NCBI GenBank assembly: GCA_002385545.1
Contig: DGDR01000015.1
Location: 2,811 to 9,560 of the forward strand
DNA length: 6,750 nt
Direction of reading: 5' to 3'
Source of the DNA: Clostridium sp. UBA3947
GTDB lineage: Bacteria > Bacillota > Clostridia > Clostridiales > Clostridiaceae
The translations under genes and the position numbers were made by a program. The notes under the pieces are model-generated. The model was not told the DNA's origin and did not search any database. It saw only the letters and a program-made list of their open reading frames with translations. Each line of letters begins with the position of its first letter. Within the stretch, counting starts at the first letter, position 1. Shown in pieces: positions 1 to 5,761 of this stretch.

Positions 1-128
1 CTTCCATCTATGGCTTGTCCTAATATTTCTACTTAAGCGTCAACTCTATTTTGAAACAAAGCAACATAGGGAAAAATTGATGGGGTACTGCTGCAAAAAC
101 CATAAAATATAATAATAGGATGAAAATT

Positions 129-190
129 AAATTAGAAAAAATAACAAAGGCTGCTGCGTAATTAGTAAATTTTCTAATTGCACAACAGCC
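129..190 (-). terminator. Rho-independent terminator of the chemotaxis receptor gene
   Basis: Read on the minus strand, a 17-position stem begins 13 bases after the receptor stop codon. The arms are GGCTGTTGTGCAATTAG and CTAATTACGCAGCAGCC, with an 8-base loop and a T-rich tail (TTTGTTATTTTTTC). Two positions pair as G-U only in the minus-strand RNA and would be C-A mismatches in plus-strand RNA. One C-A mismatch remains. This asymmetry, with the T-run on the correct side, assigns it to the receptor gene. Confidence 0.85.
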
Positions 191-202
191 TATTAAAACT
201 CT

Positions 203-2077
203 TTAAGATATTTTAAATTGATCAACTAATTCAGCAAGCCTGTCTGCTAATTCTGCAGTACTTTGAGCTTGGATTGTTACTTCGTTTACAGCATAACAAG
301 TTTCTTCAAGACTGACTAAGATGTTTTCAGAACTTATAGAAGACTCTTTAGAAACTTGAGTAGCTGTTTCTATTACCTTTTCAACATCATTTACGCTACT
401 ATTTATATTTTTAGCGGCTTCTGATAGCTTTTGAGACATTTCCTTAAGAAGCATTGCGTCCTCTCCATACATGGTGCCTACCTTAATCATTGTAGCATAA
501 TCTGGTTTAACCTTGTTATCTATAAAGGATAATACCTCTTGAGCGTTTATAACTAAGGTGTTTATAACAGTTTCGATTTGGCTTACTAAGGTTTTTATAG
601 TTCCAACAGATTGAGAGGATTTATCCGCTAACTTTCTAACCTCTTCTGCAACTACTGCAAAGCCTCTACCTGCTTCACCAGCTCTGGCAGCTTCAATGGA
701 TGCATTAAGGGAAAGTAGATTTGTCTGCTCTGCAATATCTTTTATAGCATTTACCATCTTAGTAATTTCTTTTACTATCTTTGTATCTTCAATTGCCTTC
801 TTTATATTTGCTTCCTTTTCATTATATAAATCATAAGCTTCCTTGGAGGACTTGTCCGCAGATTCCTTAACTTGTAGGGCATTGTTCATTATGGTTATAG
901 CAGCCTCTTCGCCATTAAGAGCTCTAGTAGTTAGGTCTTCTGTTAATTTACCTATTTCTATAGTAGTTGCTTTAGCATGCTCTGTAGACTTAGATAGCTC
1001 TGTACCTTTTCCTACAATAACTTGTGTGGAGGATTTTATAGTATCTACAGTGGCTAATATTTCCTCCATAGTTGCACTAAGCTCTGTGCTAGAAGATGTT
1101 AAGTCCTCAATGCCTTGATTTATTTCATTTATAAGAGCACATACATTATCAGAAGCCTTATTTAGAGAATTACACATCTCATCTAGCTCGTCATTACCTT
1201 CAACTTCAATCTTGTTTGATAAATCTCCGCTGCTTATAGCCACAGCAAAGTTAAGAACCTTTTTGATTTTTGAAGTTATTCCTCTAGAAATTACAGTACC
1301 AGTAATGAAGGAAATTATAGAAGCTAATGCAATAATGATTAACAAAATTATCAGTGAAATTGTATAGGTTGCAATGTTTTCCTTGTTTTTTGCAGTGGCA
1401 CTCTTAAAGTTTTCCTTTTGCATTTCTGTTAAGCCATTTTCTATATCCTTCTTAGAAATTACAGTATAAGTGTTGTTATACTTCATTCTAGCAGTAGAAT
1501 AATCTCCATTTAGGCAGGCAGTTATAATTTCATCCCTTGTAGTGTTATAAAGGTCTAGTCTAGCTTTTACGCTATCCTCATATATCTCCATTTCGGCTTC
1601 AGAATGATAAGGGATTGCCTCAAACTCCTGCAACAATTTTTCGTTTTCTTCCACTAATCCGTCAATGTACTTAGAAAGCTCTGGAATTTCAACTTGATTG
1701 TTTTCTTGGAGAATCCTTTCCATGGTAGCCCTGATATCAATAACATTACCTCTAATAGTAGCAAGCTTATTGAAGGACTCTAAATTAATATCGTATACAA
1801 AGAGACCATTATCATGTATTTTTGACATATTTAGAAAGCCTACTAACCCTACAAGAAGTAAAAACAGGGTGCCAGTGATAAAGGATATTTTCAGCTTCTG
1901 AGAAATTTTAAGCTTTCCCAATAGCTTTGGAAAAAGCTTGAATTTCCCTGCTGGCTTTTGCTTGTTTGGCTTTTGCTTCTTTGAACCCTTTGACTTTTTT
2001 GATGCCTTAGACTCTTTTGACAATTTCTTCTTTGGTAAGAATTTAATTGTCGATTTCAGCTTTGAAAACAGTTTCAT
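203..2077 (-). CDS. Methyl-accepting chemotaxis protein with lysine-rich N-terminal extension
   Basis: This is a transmembrane chemoreceptor that should signal through CheW and CheA to the flagellar motor. Residues here are numbered from the ATG at 2077 (624 aa). About 1-60 is a lysine/serine-rich cytoplasmic segment. The usual receptor opening (LKISQKLKISF) follows at about 55-66. TM1 is about 63-83, a helical extracytoplasmic sensor of 4HB_MCP type about 84-236, TM2 about 237-262, HAMP about 263-316, and the signalling coiled coil runs to the end. The CheW/CheA-binding tip is clear: IAEQTNLLSLNASIEAARAG at 448-467, then RGFAVVAEEVRKLA at 471-484. There is no CheR-tethering pentapeptide at the C-terminus. 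The frame stays open to a TTG at 2104 (633 aa), but nothing like a ribosome binding site precedes that codon. A GGGGGTGG run lies 18 bases before the ATG, which is too far for a normal site. A short upstream frame overlaps the ATG as ATGA and could couple its translation. The family call is certain; the ligand is unknown and the exact start uncertain. Confidence 0.95.
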   Translation of the reverse strand: MKLFSKLKSTIKFLPKKKLSKESKASKKSKGSKKQKPNKQKPAGKFKLFPKLLGKLKISQKLKISFITGTLFLLLVGLVGFLNMSKIHDNGLFVYDINLESFNKLATIRGNVIDIRATMERILQENNQVEIPELSKYIDGLVEENEKLLQEFEAIPYHSEAEMEIYEDSVKARLDLYNTTRDEIITACLNGDYSTARMKYNNTYTVISKKDIENGLTEMQKENFKSATAKNKENIATYTISLIILLIIIALASIISFITGTVISRGITSKIKKVLNFAVAISSGDLSNKIEVEGNDELDEMCNSLNKASDNVCALINEINQGIEDLTSSSTELSATMEEILATVDTIKSSTQVIVGKGTELSKSTEHAKATTIEIGKLTEDLTTRALNGEEAAITIMNNALQVKESADKSSKEAYDLYNEKEANIKKAIEDTKIVKEITKMVNAIKDIAEQTNLLSLNASIEAARAGEAGRGFAVVAEEVRKLADKSSQSVGTIKTLVSQIETVINTLVINAQEVLSFIDNKVKPDYATMIKVGTMYGEDAMLLKEMSQKLSEAAKNINSSVNDVEKVIETATQVSKESSISSENILVSLEETCYAVNEVTIQAQSTAELADRLAELVDQFKIS

Positions 2078-2130
2078 AACAGTAAAAATAACATCCACCC
2101 CCAAGCCAATGTTAAGTTAGCCTTGTTCAT
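2074..2130 (-). other. Possible 18-codon leader ORF overlapping the receptor start
   Basis: A minus-strand frame opens with ATG at 2130 and reads MNKANLTLAWGWMLFLLL. It ends in a TGA that overlaps the receptor ATG by four bases (ATGA). The GGGGGTGG run lies inside it. It has no clear ribosome binding site of its own, and an open frame this short can arise by chance. It is listed because the overlap bears on which receptor start is used. Confidence 0.2.
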
Positions 2131-2285
2131 AAAAAATTAATCTTTAATTAATTCTAACACATGCAAGAGAAAAAGGGAATGATGTGGCGAAAAATATTGA
2201 ACAGTAAGTGCTGGTTAAGTAGTGGAGTCGATACATGCGATAGAATTATTTAATTTAATAGTAACATAATATTTACAAAAAATAA

Positions 2286-2314
2286 TTGCCTTAAAATGGA
2301 AATTATTGTATATT
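2286..2314 (+). promoter_or_regulatory. Sigma-A type promoter for the 101-aa gene
   Basis: A -35 box TTGCCT (2286-2291) and a -10 box TATATT (2309-2314, five of six matches) are separated by exactly 17 bases. Transcription would start near 2321, leaving a leader of about 24 bases before the ATG at 2345. This is the best-formed promoter in the divergent region. No equally good promoter was found for the receptor on the other strand. Confidence 0.6.
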
Positions 2315-2344
2315 AAGTATATAGATAAAATATAGGAGGTACAA

Positions 2345-2650
2345 ATGAAGGAACTTACTATTATAAATAAAGATAATGTAGTGTTATTTAATGATAAGCT
2401 TATTAATCTTCCTTTGAAAGAAAAGGTTATCATTGATAAAAGTATTTTATATTATAATGATCCCTCTCCTTGCTTTATACATTGGTCTTCCATAGTAAAA
2501 AAAATGCTGTATAACTTTCAGACATATATAGAATCTCAGCTATTAGAAGGGAAAAGGGAGCTTATATGGGGAGATATTCCCAAGGAGGAAAGAGAATTCA
2601 TAGACATAGATGAAGGGGTACATAAAGTAATAATCAGAGAGAGCAATTAG
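2345..2650 (+). CDS. Small protein of unknown function, 101 aa
   Basis: I do not recognise this protein. It begins at an ATG with a near-perfect AGGAGGT ribosome binding site four bases upstream, behind a good sigma-A promoter, so expression is well supported. It has no signal peptide, membrane segment or metal-binding motif. It looks like a soluble cytoplasmic protein: a beta-rich first third (TIINKDNVVLFNDKLINLPL), a middle part with aromatics and its only cysteine at residue 43 (PSPCFIHWSSIVKKML), then an acidic, helical C-terminal third (PKEEREFIDIDEG). The next gene on the same strand starts 190 bases downstream, beyond a hairpin without a good T-run, so some read-through is possible. 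Its start, ribosome binding site, promoter and ordinary AT-rich codon use argue for a real gene. No function is proposed. Confidence 0.75.
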   Translation: MKELTIINKDNVVLFNDKLINLPLKEKVIIDKSILYYNDPSPCFIHWSSIVKKMLYNFQTYIESQLLEGKRELIWGDIPKEEREFIDIDEGVHKVIIRESN

Positions 2651-2703
2651 TGGAAGTTTTAATGGGACAAGCTTTTTATAAGTTGAATATTACTACTGGA
2701 TAA

Positions 2704-2733
2704 TATGGTTGCCATATATCTATGGTAACCATT
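2704..2733 (+). terminator. Hairpin after the 101-aa gene, possible weak terminator
   Basis: The arms ATGGTTGCCATA (2705-2716) and TATGGTAACCAT (2721-2732) pair over 12 positions around the 4-base loop TATC. One pair is a G-U that exists only in plus-strand RNA. The following bases (TATTACAAAATA) are not a proper T-run, so termination would be inefficient. It may instead be a processing or stability element between this gene and the protease gene. Confidence 0.4.
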
Positions 2734-2786
2734 ATTACAAAATAAAGAATAAAGGGGGGATAAGACTTAATAGGCTAAAGAAGAAG

Positions 2787-2816
2787 TTAAAGCTACGCAG
2801 AGGATGGCAATATAAT
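2787..2816 (+). promoter_or_regulatory. Possible promoter of the cysteine protease gene
   Basis: A perfect -10 hexamer TATAAT lies at 2811-2816. The best -35 is the weak TTAAAG at 2787-2792, 18 bases upstream. Transcription would start near 2823, only a few bases before the ribosome binding site, so the leader would be very short. The rest of 2651-2840 shows the hairpin at 2704-2733 and a purine-rich AAAGGGGGGA run at 2751-2760 that resembles a ribosome binding site but has no suitable start codon after it. I recognise no riboswitch there. Confidence 0.35.
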
Positions 2817-2840
2817 TAAAATTAGTGAAGGGGGAAAGGT

Positions 2841-4301
2841 TTGGTCAATAAGAAATCAAACAGAATTATTACAACGTTAATTATAACCGTTGCCTTGCTT
2901 ATATCCTCAACGGTGGTATTTGCATCGGAGAATGACACTTTAAGCGGATCAGATTGCAGCAATTGTGATTATGTGGGATTGCAGTCATACAAGGCTCCAG
3001 AAGGTGGAGGACTTACTTCTGCTGACATAGAAAACATGAGGAAGGACATAAAGAAAAAGAATTATAAGTTTACTGTTGGTAAAAATTCTGCTACCTTGTA
3101 TCCATTAGAGAAAATAACTGGTATAGAATCACAAGTACAGGCAAAGGTAAAGACTTCTATTAGTGAACCAGTAAAAGCTTTACGCTCATTGCCAAGCTCC
3201 TTTGATTGGAGAGCTCAGGGAGGCGTGACTCCTGTTAGAAATCAAGGAGGCTGCGGAAGCTGTTGGGCCTTTAGTACTGTTGGTGTGGTAGAGGGGATAA
3301 TTAAGATAAAGGATAAGAAGGATGTAGATCTTTCAGAGCAGTATCTTGTTTCATGTAACAATAAGGGTTATTCCTGTAATGGTGGATGGGCTATATTTGA
3401 TATGATTCAAAGCTCAGGAATACCGTTAGAAAGTGATATGCCTTATACTGGAACAAACGGCTACTGCAAAAATGCAAACAAGCCTTATAAGATTGACAGC
3501 TGGGGATACATAGCTGGGCAATATGGTATGCCTACAGTGGACCAAATTAAAACTGCTATCTATACGTACGGACCTGTATTTGCCTGTGTAGCAGCAGATT
3601 CTTATTTCCAAGCATATACTGGCGGCGTATTCAATCGTAATACAAGCAGTTCTATAAACCATGCGATAGTTATCGTTGGTTGGGATGACAGCAAGAGTGC
3701 ATGGATAATTAAAAACTCCTGGGGAACAGGCTGGGGAGAAAACGGTTATGGATACATAGGTTATAACTGCAATAAAATTGGATATGGAGCAGCCTATGCC
3801 GTATACAAGGGCTCAACACCAACACCTGAGCCTACACCAGAACCAACTCCTAACCCAGATCCAGAACCAACACCACAGCCAGATCCAAAACCTGAGCCAC
3901 AACCAACACCAAATGGAACTAATTTGGCTTTAAACAAGCCTATATCTGCATCCTCAACCTATTATAATTATTATGCAAAATACATTAACGATAATGATCC
4001 AGATGTTTCTAGATGGGCTTGTGTACCAAGCGGAAATGACTATGTAACTATAGATTTAGGCGCTCAGAAGACCATCACGAGCATGAAATTAAAATGGAGT
4101 ACCACTAACTATCCAAAAACTTATGTTGTATATGCTTGGGATGGAAGAGCATGGGTTAATAAAGGTACTGTATCCTGTAGTGGCGGAGAACAGAAGATTC
4201 AGTTCTCACAAAGCTTTAATACAAGGTACGTGACCATAAGTTTTGCAAGGCCAAATTCAAGCTTTTACTGTTTATATGATTGGCAAATATATGGTAAGTA
4301 A
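2841..4301 (+). CDS. Secreted papain-family (C1A) cysteine protease with F5/8 type C domain
   Basis: This is an exported endopeptidase of 486 aa. The TTG start is supported by AAGGGGG six bases upstream and by the signal peptide that follows at once (KK, then a hydrophobic core, cleavage likely after VFA at about 28). The pro-region spans about 29-117, with CSNC (C39, C42) and the YKFTVGKNSAT segment seen in clostridial papain-like enzymes. The catalytic domain spans about 118-323: Q135 of the oxyanion hole, nucleophile C141 in GSCWAF, H274, and N292 in KNSWG. C138/C179 and C172/C209 match two conserved papain disulfides; C249 and C310 are additional. A proline-rich linker (about 326-357) leads to an F5/8 type C (discoidin-like) domain, about 360-486, with the usual LALNKP opening and three cysteines. 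That domain probably binds a glycan or cell surface. All catalytic residues are present, so it should be active. No LPXTG or other wall anchor is seen. The substrate is unknown. Confidence 0.96.
   Translation: MVNKKSNRIITTLIITVALLISSTVVFASENDTLSGSDCSNCDYVGLQSYKAPEGGGLTSADIENMRKDIKKKNYKFTVGKNSATLYPLEKITGIESQVQAKVKTSISEPVKALRSLPSSFDWRAQGGVTPVRNQGGCGSCWAFSTVGVVEGIIKIKDKKDVDLSEQYLVSCNNKGYSCNGGWAIFDMIQSSGIPLESDMPYTGTNGYCKNANKPYKIDSWGYIAGQYGMPTVDQIKTAIYTYGPVFACVAADSYFQAYTGGVFNRNTSSSINHAIVIVGWDDSKSAWIIKNSWGTGWGENGYGYIGYNCNKIGYGAAYAVYKGSTPTPEPTPEPTPNPDPEPTPQPDPKPEPQPTPNGTNLALNKPISASSTYYNYYAKYINDNDPDVSRWACVPSGNDYVTIDLGAQKTITSMKLKWSTTNYPKTYVVYAWDGRAWVNKGTVSCSGGEQKIQFSQSFNTRYVTISFARPNSSFYCLYDWQIYGK
3816..3911 (+). 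repeat. Degenerate repeats coding the Pro-Thr-Glu/Asp linker
   Basis: Short degenerate repeats of the type CCA-GAA/GAT-CCA-ACA encode an alternating proline stretch (TPTPEPTPEP, then PDPEP, PQPDP and similar). It joins the protease domain to the F5/8 type C domain. Such linkers are extended and flexible. The repeat units vary in codon choice, so this is an old or diversified repeat and not a recent expansion. Length differences between strains would be expected. Confidence 0.85.
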
Positions 4302-4307
4302 TTTTTT

Positions 4308-4331
4308 GCTGCAGGTTATTAAGCCTGCAGC
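4308..4331 (+). terminator. GC-rich hairpin after the protease gene, lacking a T-run
   Basis: The arms GCTGCAGGTT and AGCCTGCAGC pair over ten positions around the loop ATTA, including one U-G pair, starting six bases after the protease stop. This is a stable stem in AT-rich DNA. The bases after it are ATATAAACTTTAAG rather than a T-run, and the T-run present (4302-4307) lies on its 5' side. It may be a partial terminator, or an RNA element that protects the protease mRNA while letting some transcription continue into the next gene. Confidence 0.5.
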
Positions 4332-4382
4332 ATATAAACTTTAAGAGTTAAGATATAAGTAAACATTAAGGAGTGTAATTGG

Positions 4383-5519
4383 ATGAAAAGAAGGCATTGG
4401 ATACTTGTTTTGCTACCTGTTTTACTAGTTATTGCATTTATGTTTCCAATAATGGTAAAGGCAGATGTAACTAGAAAAATAGACGTTATTATTTTTTATT
4501 CTAATACCTGTGAAAGCTGTAATGAACTAGAGGGGTATTTTGAAGATATATCCTTAAATTATCCTAATGCGAATCTAATAAGGTATAACATAGCAGTACC
4601 AGCGGAAAAGGCACTGCTAGATGAATATGAAGCTTTATATAAGGTGCCTGAAAAGGAGAGAGGGATAATTCCTAAGGTCTTTGTAGGAGATAAGTGCCTG
4701 GCTGGAAAAGAGAATATAAAAGAGCTACTGGAGCATCAGATATTATACAGTGAAGTTGACACCTTAGAGGTAGATTCGTCAAAGGTAGATAATTCGAAAA
4801 CCATAGAAAAATTTGAAAGTTTCAAGCTATCAGGTGTATTTGCCGCTGGCTTTGTCAATGGCTTAAATCCCTGTTCCCTATCTATGCTATTATTTTTCTT
4901 ATCTTTATTAACCTTAGACAACAGAAGAATAAGAAGTAGTGGAATTGCCTTTGCTATTGGGAAGTTCATAGCCTTTTTCCTTTTTGGAACCCTACTTTGC
5001 ACTGTGTTAGCAAGGGTTGATTTGTCCAAGTATGCTGTTATTAGCAAGGTACTGCTTCTGACCTTTATAATTACCCTTATTCTATTGAACATAAAGGACG
5101 CCTTTGTAGCTAGAAAGGAAAGGTACGGAGATATAACCTTACAAATGCCTACAGGCTTAAGAAATTTCAACCATAATCTAATTAAAAAAATTACTGCCTT
5201 TGGACATTCAAAGCTCCTGGCCCTTATTAGTCTGTTTTTTGGTCTAGCAGTTTCCTTAGGGGAATTTTTATGTACAGGTCAGCTATATTTGCTAAATATA
5301 GTTACCGTTATTCAAACTGAAAAGTTACTTACAAACAAGGCCTTACTTTATCTTACTATTTACAATATAGCCCTAATCTTACCTATTATTTTAATAACCT
5401 TTATTATAGCTAAAGGCAAGGAGGCATTAGATGTGTCAGACAAGGTGAGAATGAGACTTCCTATTATAAAACTTGCCAATGTTGCTTTATTAGTAGCTTA
5501 TATTGTATTTCTTTTTTAA
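4383..5519 (+). CDS. Thioredoxin-like/CcdA-like membrane fusion, thiol-disulfide exchange protein
   Basis: The 378-aa protein starts at ATG with AAGGAG nine bases upstream. Residues about 6-26 are an N-terminal signal or signal-anchor helix. About 33-120 form an extracytoplasmic thioredoxin/glutaredoxin-like domain with CESC (C43, C46), the likely cis-proline P97 in IIPKVFVG, and an extra C105. A charged linker (about 122-148) leads to a membrane domain of about six helices (about 149-176, 186-209, 216-236, 277-306, 317-343, 359-378). Its two conserved-type cysteines are C164 in GLNPCSL (first helix) and C297 in GEFLCTGQ (fourth helix), the arrangement in CcdA and the DsbD membrane domain. 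By analogy it would carry electrons from cytoplasmic thioredoxin through the membrane cysteines to its outer CxxC and on to exported proteins. DsbD carries its thioredoxin domain at the C-terminus; here it is N-terminal. With no cytochrome c gene in view and the cysteine protease 81 bases upstream, a role in exported thiols is more likely than cytochrome c maturation. Reductase direction is inferred. Confidence 0.88.
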   Translation: MKRRHWILVLLPVLLVIAFMFPIMVKADVTRKIDVIIFYSNTCESCNELEGYFEDISLNYPNANLIRYNIAVPAEKALLDEYEALYKVPEKERGIIPKVFVGDKCLAGKENIKELLEHQILYSEVDTLEVDSSKVDNSKTIEKFESFKLSGVFAAGFVNGLNPCSLSMLLFFLSLLTLDNRRIRSSGIAFAIGKFIAFFLFGTLLCTVLARVDLSKYAVISKVLLLTFIITLILLNIKDAFVARKERYGDITLQMPTGLRNFNHNLIKKITAFGHSKLLALISLFFGLAVSLGEFLCTGQLYLLNIVTVIQTEKLLTNKALLYLTIYNIALILPIILITFIIAKGKEALDVSDKVRMRLPIIKLANVALLVAYIVFLF

Positions 5520-5584
5520 AGGTGAAAAAAATGGGCATACTCTTAATATAAAAAGGGAAACCAAGAAATTGAATTTATTATTGC

Positions 5585-5611
5585 GTATTCTAGTTTTTAA
5601 CTGTAGAATAC
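5585..5611. repeat. Inverted repeat between the thiol-exchange gene and the foldase gene
   Basis: GTATTCTA (5585-5592) and TAGAATAC (5604-5611) are perfect inverted copies. The stem can extend inward by GTT/AAC around a TTT loop with a two-base bulge. Neither side has a T-run, so it is not an obvious terminator. It may be an RNA hairpin ending the upstream transcript or a protein-binding site. Position 5520-5584 shows nothing else convincing. Confidence 0.45.
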
Positions 5612-5624
5612 AAATAGGGAGTAA

Positions 5625-5661
5625 TTTAAGCCTAATAAAAATTATTTAAGATTCATTTAAG
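5625..5661 (+). promoter_or_regulatory. Three direct TTTAAG repeats upstream of the foldase promoter
   Basis: TTTAAG occurs at 5625-5630, 5645-5650 and 5656-5661, each preceded by A (ATTTAAG). The starts are 20 and 11 bases apart, close to two turns and one turn of the helix. The last two form hexamer-N5-hexamer, the geometry of OmpR/PhoB-class response-regulator sites, and lie about 45-60 bases before the predicted transcription start. The sequence is AT-rich, so chance is not excluded. The binding protein is unknown. Confidence 0.35.
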
Positions 5662-5670
5662 TTATTGAGC

Positions 5671-5698
5671 TTAATATATAACTGTATCGTATTATAAT
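5671..5698 (+). promoter_or_regulatory. Promoter of the PrsA-like foldase gene
   Basis: A perfect -10 box TATAAT lies at 5693-5698, with a four-of-six -35 box TTAATA at 5671-5676, spacing 16. The start would be near 5705, giving an untranslated leader of about 55 bases. The weak -35 fits a promoter needing an activator. The flanking direct repeats and the inverted repeat at 5677-5706 surround it. Confidence 0.55.
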
Positions 5699-5706
5699 CA
5701 GTTATA
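5677..5706. promoter_or_regulatory. Operator-like inverted repeat straddling the foldase -10 box
   Basis: TATAACTG (5677-5684) and CAGTTATA (5699-5706) are perfect 8-base inverted copies separated by 14 bases. The half-site centres are 22 bases apart, about two helical turns, so a dimer could bind one face of the DNA. The -10 box TATAAT lies between the arms and the predicted start falls in the right arm, so a bound protein would block the promoter. The regulator is not in this window as far as I can tell. Confidence 0.45.
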
Positions 5707-5761
5707 AAAATAATACCTTAAGTGATACCCAATAAAAAGAGCAGGAAAGGTGAGGAGAGTT

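Noticed and set aside
1..60. Possible gene edge on the minus strand (ATG at 5-7 with AGGA upstream) or a short open plus frame ending at 36.
   Set aside because: Only a few codons are visible and other frames are broken by stops, so neither a gene start nor a remnant can be supported.
120..161. Plus-strand 13-residue frame MKIKLEKITKAAA with a TATAAT at 108-113 upstream.
   Set aside because: No proper ribosome binding site, no matching -35, and its 3' end lies in the receptor terminator stem; chance in AT-rich DNA is more likely.
843..1118. Plus-strand 91-codon frame inside the receptor gene.
   Set aside because: It is antisense to the conserved signalling domain and reads as a shadow of that coding sequence with no regulatory signals. 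The same holds for frames at 1698-1901 and 1938-2120.
2161..2253. Plus-strand 30-codon frame with two internal ATGs near AAAAGGGA.
   Set aside because: The spacing from the purine run is too short, the peptide is unlike any known small protein, and no promoter is placed to express it.
2682..2820. Open frame ending in a basic peptide (RLNRLKKKLKLRRGWQYN) after GGGGGG.
   Set aside because: No ATG, GTG or TTG start is suitably placed after the purine run; an ATA start would be needed.
2740..2840. Considered a cyclic-di-GMP or other riboswitch in the protease leader because of GCTACGCAG and GATGGCAA.
   Set aside because: The conserved cores and stems of the classes I know do not line up, and the predicted promoter lies downstream of most of this stretch.
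3426..3662. Minus-strand 78-codon frame in the protease gene.
   Set aside because: It is antisense to the conserved catalytic domain with no ribosome binding site. Frames at 4736-5170, 5698-5937 and 6493-6681 are dismissed for the same kind of reason.
5531..5551. Six-codon frame MGILLI with AAAGGTG six bases upstream, after the thiol-exchange gene.
   Set aside because: The spacing is good but the frame is too short to interpret and is not placed next to a gene it could control.
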